Origin: Gonium pectorale | Taxonomy: Eukaryota > Chlorophyta > Chlorophyceae > Chlamydomonadales > Volvocaceae | DNA length: 13,568 bases | Assembly (NCBI GenBank): GCA_001584585.1 | Contig: LSYV01000055.1 | Span: 377,899 to 391,466 of the forward strand | Direction of reading: 5' to 3' | In this document: positions 9,262-13,568 of the stretch, one piece after another | Position numbering within the stretch: position 1 is the stretch's first letter | Layout of the letters: the number at the start of each line of letters is the position of its first letter | Notes under the pieces: generated by a model | What the model was told of the DNA's origin: nothing | Seen by the model: only the letters and a program-made list of their open reading frames with translations | Databases searched by the model: none | Position numbers and translations under genes: made by a program

Positions 9262-12200
9262 ATGCTGCGACGCACGTCCTCGGAGGGCGCGGCCGCGCCC
9301 GCCGGCCCTTCCGAGCCCCTTGAAGGGCCCAAAGGCAGCCCCGAGTGCCGCAGCGGCCGCGCCGACTCGGCTCCCGAGGCTTCAGCTGCGCTGCCACCGC
9401 CGATGGCGACGACGACGGCACCGCTCCGGCCGCCCGCAGCCGCCCCACGGAGGCGCCCATCGCCCGAACAGCCGGACGCGATCGGCGTCACCCCGCCCCG
9501 CAGTGCGTACACAGGTACCCCCTCAAACTGGGGGGAGAACAGCAACGGTGCATCGTCTCCAAACGCCGCCCAGCCCGATGGAGAAGCGCCAGACCCGGCG
9601 CCGCCCCTGCGGCCAGCTCCCTCCTTACTCCCCGGGCCTACGGCAACACCGCTCGCAGCAGGCGGCGGCGGCGGCGGCAGCGGCAGCGGCGCAAGCGGCG
9701 ACGCAGCAGCTGGCCCCGCGCCCGCTGCACGAGGGCGGCGCCCGCTTCTGCGCACCCGGCCCCTGCGCTCGCGCCCCAGCGACGGCCCCTCCCCCTACAG
9801 CGTCGTCGCCGGCTACCCCCAACCCCCACACCCCCACCCCGCGGCGGCCGAGACCCCCCGTCACGCCGGCAGCTTATCACCAACCCACGGCAGCGGCGGC
9901 GGCGGCGCCAGCCCCGGCAGCGGTGCGCCTGTCGGCGCCGCCTTCTTTGATCCCGGCGGCGGCTGGCGCCCGCCGCCCGGCTCCGTGCTGATCGAGAATG
10001 CGCTGCTGGACGCGTACTCGTGGCACGGCCTCAAGCGGCTGTACGGCTGCGGGCTGCTGTTCCTGGTGCTGTTCATGGCGGTGTGGTACCAGACGGAGCC
10101 GGGGGCCACCGCCTTCAAGAGCAGCGTCATCAACTCCTTCGCGGTACGCAAGGGCGCAATTCAAGGGGAGGCGCCGAGCGGGGAGGGTCGAAAGGGGAAG
10201 GGCCGACAGGAATGGTGCCGAAAGGAGAAGGAACGAGAGGGAAGGGGCCGGAAGGGGAGGGGCCGAAAGGGGCAGGGGCACGGACGGAGGGGCGGACGGG
10301 TGCCCTGGCATAGCGGGGCGCAGGCCACGTGTGGTCACCGCATGTCCACTTCGCCTCACTCCCTCTCACATCAACTCACGTGCCATGCAACGCAGTCGTA
10401 CGACTCCGGCCAGCCGTGGGAGCTGACGACGCTCGACTCCGCGGACAGCACCTCGGACGCCTTCGACTACGTGCTCGGGTGGGGCCGGGGTGGGTCGCGC
10501 CCGAGGGATCGGCGGGCCCCGGCAGTGAACCTGCCGGGTACCCCTTCGTCCGTCCTCTGGTTCACACTGCTGCAGCTAGCTGCGACCTCAGCGCCGCCGG
10601 GGAACGCAGCTGAGCGGGGTGCTGCGGGGCAGGGGGCAGTGGAGGTGGCCACGAGGTGCCGCGAGGCAACGACCCTCTGCACGCCCGCATATGTCCTCAA
10701 CCCTTGCCGTACATACCGCCCACATCCCCCCACACGCAGCTACCTGTCGAGCGTGATCCGTCGCAGCGGCGAGGTGCTCCCCGAGGCGGGCAGCTTCGTG
10801 TACCTGGGCGACTTTGCGCACATCACCTACGCGCAGCTGCAGGTGGGCAACGGGCGAGGGGGTAGGGGGAAGGGGGTGAGGGGGGAGGGGCGTAGCGGGT
10901 GTTAGAGCGGGAGGGGGCAAGTGGGCGGGAACGGGACAGGCGCTGGGCGGTGCGGGGTGGGCGCATGGGCGGTTCGCGGTTGCCTGAACGGCCATCCACC
11001 ACCCACGGGCCACCACGCCGGGTACTGCGACCAGAGCCTCACACCTGCTCCGCCTTGTCCCGCTCATCCCGCTCACCCCGCCCTTGACTGCCCCCTGCCG
11101 CTCGCGCGCGCCCCAAGCTCACACCCCACACTTAACCAGTCCCCCCCGCCGCCCGATCACCAACGCACACCCGCACGCACGCAGATCAAGTTCCACACGG
11201 ACTGCCCCAACCGCAGCGCCTCCGGCAGCCGCCGACCCCGCGGCACGGGCGGCCGGCCCAGCCTGCGGGAGGAGATCCGGTCGCTGCGCGCCGCCTCGGC
11301 GCCGCTGGCGTCCAGTCCCTGGTGGCCCAGGTACACCGCCGGCGGCGCCGCCAGGCCCGGCCTGGAGCCGCTGCCGGACACGGTGCAGATGGCGCGTCCG
11401 CGGCCTCCGTGGAACACCAACACAGAAGCTGGTGGCGGCACAGGCAGCAGCAACAGTAGCAGCTCCGGCCCAAGGCGCAGCGAGGCGGCCGGGGCCACCA
11501 GTGGCGGTGGCGGCGGCGGCGCCGCCGTCGGGCTCCAGAGCGTGCCGAGCGGCGTGTTTTCGGAGCAGCTGCTGGGGCTGTCTGACACGTGCGTCAACCT
11601 GTCTCGCCGGGTGCTGCCCGTGGACGCGGCCGCCGTCAACCTGTCGGACAACATCCGCAACGTGCTGGCGGCGCAGCGGCATTACTCGCGCCTGTCGAAC
11701 TTCTCGGTGAGTGAGGCCCGTGCCCGGGGAGCGTGCGTGTGGGGAGGTACGGCTACGTGCGTGCTGCGTGCTGCCTGCCGCTCTCTGGTGCACACGTACG
11801 ACATGTGTGACCTGTACGACCCGTACGGCAGGTGGACTACCTGTCGTTCTTGGACCTGGTGGGGCGGCTGGAGCGGCGGCCGGTCTGGACGCAGGGCATA
11901 GCAGGCGGCGGCGACGACGACGACAGCGACGATTACTGTGGGTGGTACCCGGAGTCCCTGCTGCGGCTGCTGGGGTTCTGCGTTGATGCTTGTCGGTGTA
12001 GCCTTGTCACACCTTCCGTGCGTCGCGGTCAGCCTGTTTGTTTTCCTTGGTAGGACGAAGCGTGGGGACCCCATTTCACGTCGCGTCACGGCGCTGCCAA
12101 ATCTGTTTTTCATTTTTGCTCCACGCACCCCGCCCCTCACCAAAATGAGGGCCGCCGCCCTGGCACGCACTGCCAACCCACCCGGGCCCACATACATGAC

Positions 12201-13174
12201 GCCCCCACGTAAGGCCTCACATAGCATCTTCATAACTCCCCCCCCCCACTGGTCTCCACGGTACGGCCCCGCCAGACACCGAGGAGGCAAGTGCAGGCAA
12301 CGCGACCTCTGGCGACGACAAGCTGTGCACAGCGGGCTACGTCAGGTGGGTGCTGGGGGCGGGGGGAGGGGGGGGGGGAGCGGAGCTCGGTACGTGCCGG
12401 CATGGGGCGTTGGGAATGCGTGTATTGGGGATCCGTATATTGGGGATGAGTGCGTTGCACCGTTGCAGTTGGGCGCCGACCCCGCGTGCTTGGGGGGCTT
12501 GGGGGGCTTGCGGAGCTGCCATCGCGTGACATACAGCCCTTTGGGCCTTTGGGCCTTTGGGCCTTGGGGCCTTGGGGCCTTGGGGCCTTGGGGCCTTGGG
12601 GCCTTGGGGCCTTGGGGCACTTGGGCCTGCCCTCCCACGCCCACTTCAAGCCATCCAACCAACTAGCGGTGCGCCGCGTCATGTGCTTCGTCCATCCGTG
12701 TCGCTCTGCCCGCCGCCCCTCTGCTCGTAGCGCACCCCAACAGGTTCGCTCGGCCGCTGTTGGCCTCCTGCGCATGGCTCCCTTCGTGCCATCGCTGCGC
12801 CAGTATCTTGCCCGCGCAATTCACCCCACCCCACCCCACCGCCCACCCCACCCCACCGCCCACCCCACCCCACCCCACCCCACAGGCGCTGCCTTCCGTC
12901 CCCGTCCCCGGCCGACCCCTCCTCCTCCTCCTCCTCCTCCTCCGCCTCCGCCTCCGCCTCCGCCTCCTCCTCCGCCTCCTCCTCTGCCGCCTCCTCCTCT
13001 GCCGCCGTCTCCTCTGCCGGCGCGGACTGCTTCTGCGCGCACGGCTCCACTGGGCTTCCCCGCACGCTGCGAGCCTACATGGACCCGGCCGACCCACGGG
13101 ACGGCACCGCGCTGGTAGAGCTGGTGCGCCTGTGGCCCGACTTCGTGGGGCGCGTCAGCCTGAACGACATGCAG
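9262..13174 (+). CDS. Polycystin (TRPP/PKD2)-like membrane protein, 5' part, continues off window
   Basis: Exons 9262-10143, 10396-10478, 10740-10842, 11185-11706, 11832 to about 11937-11997, 12276-12345 and 12886-13174 join in phase, giving roughly 685-705 residues. The ATG at 9262 is the first in its frame. Residues 1-255 are Pro/Ala/Gly/Ser-rich and probably disordered, and residues 260-277 form one membrane helix (LLFLVLFMAVWY). The following segment has patterns of a polycystin ectodomain: FKSSVINSF, DSTSDAFDYVLGYLSSVI, YLGDFAHITYAQLQIKFHTDC (compare 'LG.xRxRQLRV...C'), and near the end YMDPADPRD then LVELVRLWPDFVGRV (compare 'L..L...WLD..TRA'). Gly/Ser/Asn-rich insertions, an acidic GDDDDSDD and a Ser tract separate these. 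In TRPP channels this domain sits between S1 and S2, so S2-S6 should follow beyond the window. Channel identity is inferred from pattern memory. The exon 5 donor is uncertain (11938, 11992 or 11998, all phase 1). Confidence 0.65.
9662..9690 (+). repeat. (GGC)n / (GGCAGC) tract encoding Gly/Ser linker
   Basis: GGC triplets followed by GGCAGC units encode GGGGGGSGSG in the disordered N-terminus of the polycystin-like protein. This is low-complexity coding sequence without a specific function. Confidence 0.7.
10144..10395 (+). other. Intron 1 of the polycystin-like gene, purine-rich repeat
   Basis: The donor is GTACGC and the acceptor CAACGCAG, phase 0. From about 10165 to 10275 the sense strand is a degenerate array of G/A-rich units built on ccgaaagggga and agggcc, almost free of T. 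Confidence 0.75.
10843..11184 (+). other. Intron 3 of the polycystin-like gene (342 bases)
   Basis: The donor is GTGGGC and the acceptor GCACGCAG, phase 0. The first 75 bases are G-runs, and the distal half is C-rich as expected of a polypyrimidine tract. No gene is visible. Confidence 0.75.
11998..12275 (+). other. Intron 5 of the polycystin-like gene (5' boundary uncertain)
   Basis: The acceptor GCCCCGCCAG at 12275 is preceded by a C-rich run at 12236-12248. The next exon needs a phase-1 donor, available at 11938 (GTGGGT), 11992 (GTCGGT) and 11998 (GTAGCC). GTGGGT is the best consensus. The extension to about 11981 keeps exon-like codon use, whereas 11982-11993 (four T-ending codons) does not. 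Confidence 0.5.
12407..12451 (+). repeat. Three-unit 15-base tandem repeat
   Basis: Units 12407-12421, 12422-12436 and 12437-12451 share the pattern RYRTTGGGRATNNGT. It lies wholly within intron 6 of the polycystin-like gene. Confidence 0.75.
12538..12617 (+). repeat. Ten-unit 8-base minisatellite (cctttggg / ccttgggg)
   Basis: Three copies of cctttggg are followed by seven exact copies of ccttgggg and a degenerate cacttggg. The seven-copy block places a run of four G every 8 bases in the sense strand, a spacing suited to G-quadruplexes in the pre-mRNA. The perfect copies suggest recent expansion. Confidence 0.95.
12822..12885 (+). repeat. (CCCCA)n array abutting a splice acceptor
   Basis: Five-base caccc units, twice interrupted by gcc, run directly into the CACAG acceptor of exon 7. 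It presumably serves as the polypyrimidine tract, although it contains regular A residues. Confidence 0.9.
12916..13020 (+). repeat. (TCC)n/(GCC)n tract encoding Ser/Ala run
   Basis: Mixed TCC, GCC and TCT triplets encode a run of about 35 Ser/Ala residues in exon 7 of the polycystin-like gene. Phase and the downstream motif YMDPADPRD fix this frame; the other two frames would give poly-Pro or poly-Leu. Confidence 0.85.
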
Positions 13175-13568
13175 GTGCGAGCCGTGTGCGGCGGGCGCCG
13201 AGTGCAGCGTGCGCCGTGCAGGGCGGGCGCACGTGCATGCCGTACGCGTGTGTGCGCGCCGCCGCTGCACACGTGCCGTACACGAGGGCTGACGGCCGAC
13301 GGCCGGCGGAACTCCCACCTGACGTGTCGTCTACGTGCGGGTAGGGCGTTCTGTGGCATTCGTTCTCGCTGGGCCGCCCCTGACCATGCATTATGCCGGG
13401 ACCGAAGAGCGATCTACGCGGGCCTGCGCTATCGCCCATTGCCGCCATGCGCCCATGCCGCATGCTGCTGCAGTATTTGCAAGCTGCATGAGCGCCTCTT
13501 GTAATCATCGCAATAGTGGCAGCAAGCGTCATGTGCGCCCCTCCCGCCCCTCCACCCCCTCCCGCCCC
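13175..13568 (+). other. Probable intron 7 of the polycystin-like gene, open at right edge
   Basis: The donor GTGCGAG follows ...DMQ in phase 0. The in-frame continuation loses coding character and stops at 13502-13504. A TGTAA is present at 13500-13504. A short terminal exon from a CAG acceptor near 13471 (five codons then TGA) is conceivable, but the TGTAA would be only about 12 bases past its stop, so I favour an intron running off the window. Confidence 0.45.

Larger units (their letters stand above)
12346..12885 (+). other. Intron 6 of the polycystin-like gene, packed with tandem repeats
   Basis: The 540-base intron has donor GTGGGT and acceptor CCCACAG, phase 2. In order it holds a G-run block (12356-12378), a three-unit 15-base repeat (12407-12451), cttgggggg units (12489-12510), a ten-unit 8-base array (12538-12617) and a CCCCA array running into the acceptor (12822-12885). 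Confidence 0.8.

Noticed and set aside
10144..10395. Read-through frame of intron 1 (Gly/Lys/Arg-rich)
   Set aside because: It is open only because the array lacks T. Flanking exons join in phase without it and restore the membrane-to-ectodomain continuity.
12450..13118. Plus-strand frame with repeated Gly-Leu-Gly-Pro and poly-Pro
   Set aside because: It is produced by the 8-base minisatellite and the wrong frame of the TCC tract. It conflicts with the phase-matched exon 7.
1..13568. CRISPR arrays, tRNA/rRNA genes, bacterial operons, phage or retroelement genes
   Set aside because: None seen. Repeats are short tandem arrays without spacers, and no cloverleaf or reverse transcriptase/integrase motif was noticed.

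Overview
The window looks like nuclear DNA of a volvocine green alga (Chlamydomonas/Volvox group). The grounds are very GC-rich exons with C/G third positions, short phase-consistent spliceosomal introns with GTGAGT- or GTGGGT-type donors and CAG acceptors, a TGTAA polyadenylation signal, Ala/Gly/Pro/Ser-rich linkers, abundant short tandem repeats in introns, and an ankyrin protein of the 'GCPWG' type that is greatly expanded in these algae. Nothing bacterial (operons, Shine-Dalgarno sites, CRISPR) is present. Gene models were built by hand by joining exons of matching phase; no homology search was possible.

Layout. (1) 1-4421, minus strand: an eight-exon gene open at the left edge. It encodes an N-terminal cysteine cluster, four membrane helices and a long low-complexity tail; the architecture recalls LAPTM4-type lysosomal membrane proteins, but this is a hypothesis. 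(2) 4422-6018: intergenic, with an AT-richer stretch and a long imperfect inverted repeat (5256-5515) that could fold into a long hairpin (MITE or small-RNA precursor). (3) 6252-8608, minus strand: a complete two-exon gene for a 606-residue F-box-like/ankyrin-repeat protein, with a TGTAA signal at 6019-6023. (4) 8609-9261: AT-rich divergent promoter region. (5) 9262 to the right edge, plus strand: at least seven exons of a membrane protein with a long disordered N-terminus, one membrane helix and an ectodomain whose scattered motifs resemble the polycystin (TRPP/PKD2) extracellular domain, split by large low-complexity insertions. The pore-forming part would lie beyond the window.

The three genes show no obvious shared pathway. 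Genes 1 and 2 are in tandem on the minus strand; genes 2 and 3 are divergent and could share a promoter region. The most unusual sequence structure is the repeat-packed intron at 12346-12885 and the inverted repeat at 5256-5515. I did not find convincing evidence of a wholly new system. The best candidates for novelty are the cysteine-cluster four-helix protein and the insertion-split polycystin-like ectodomain.
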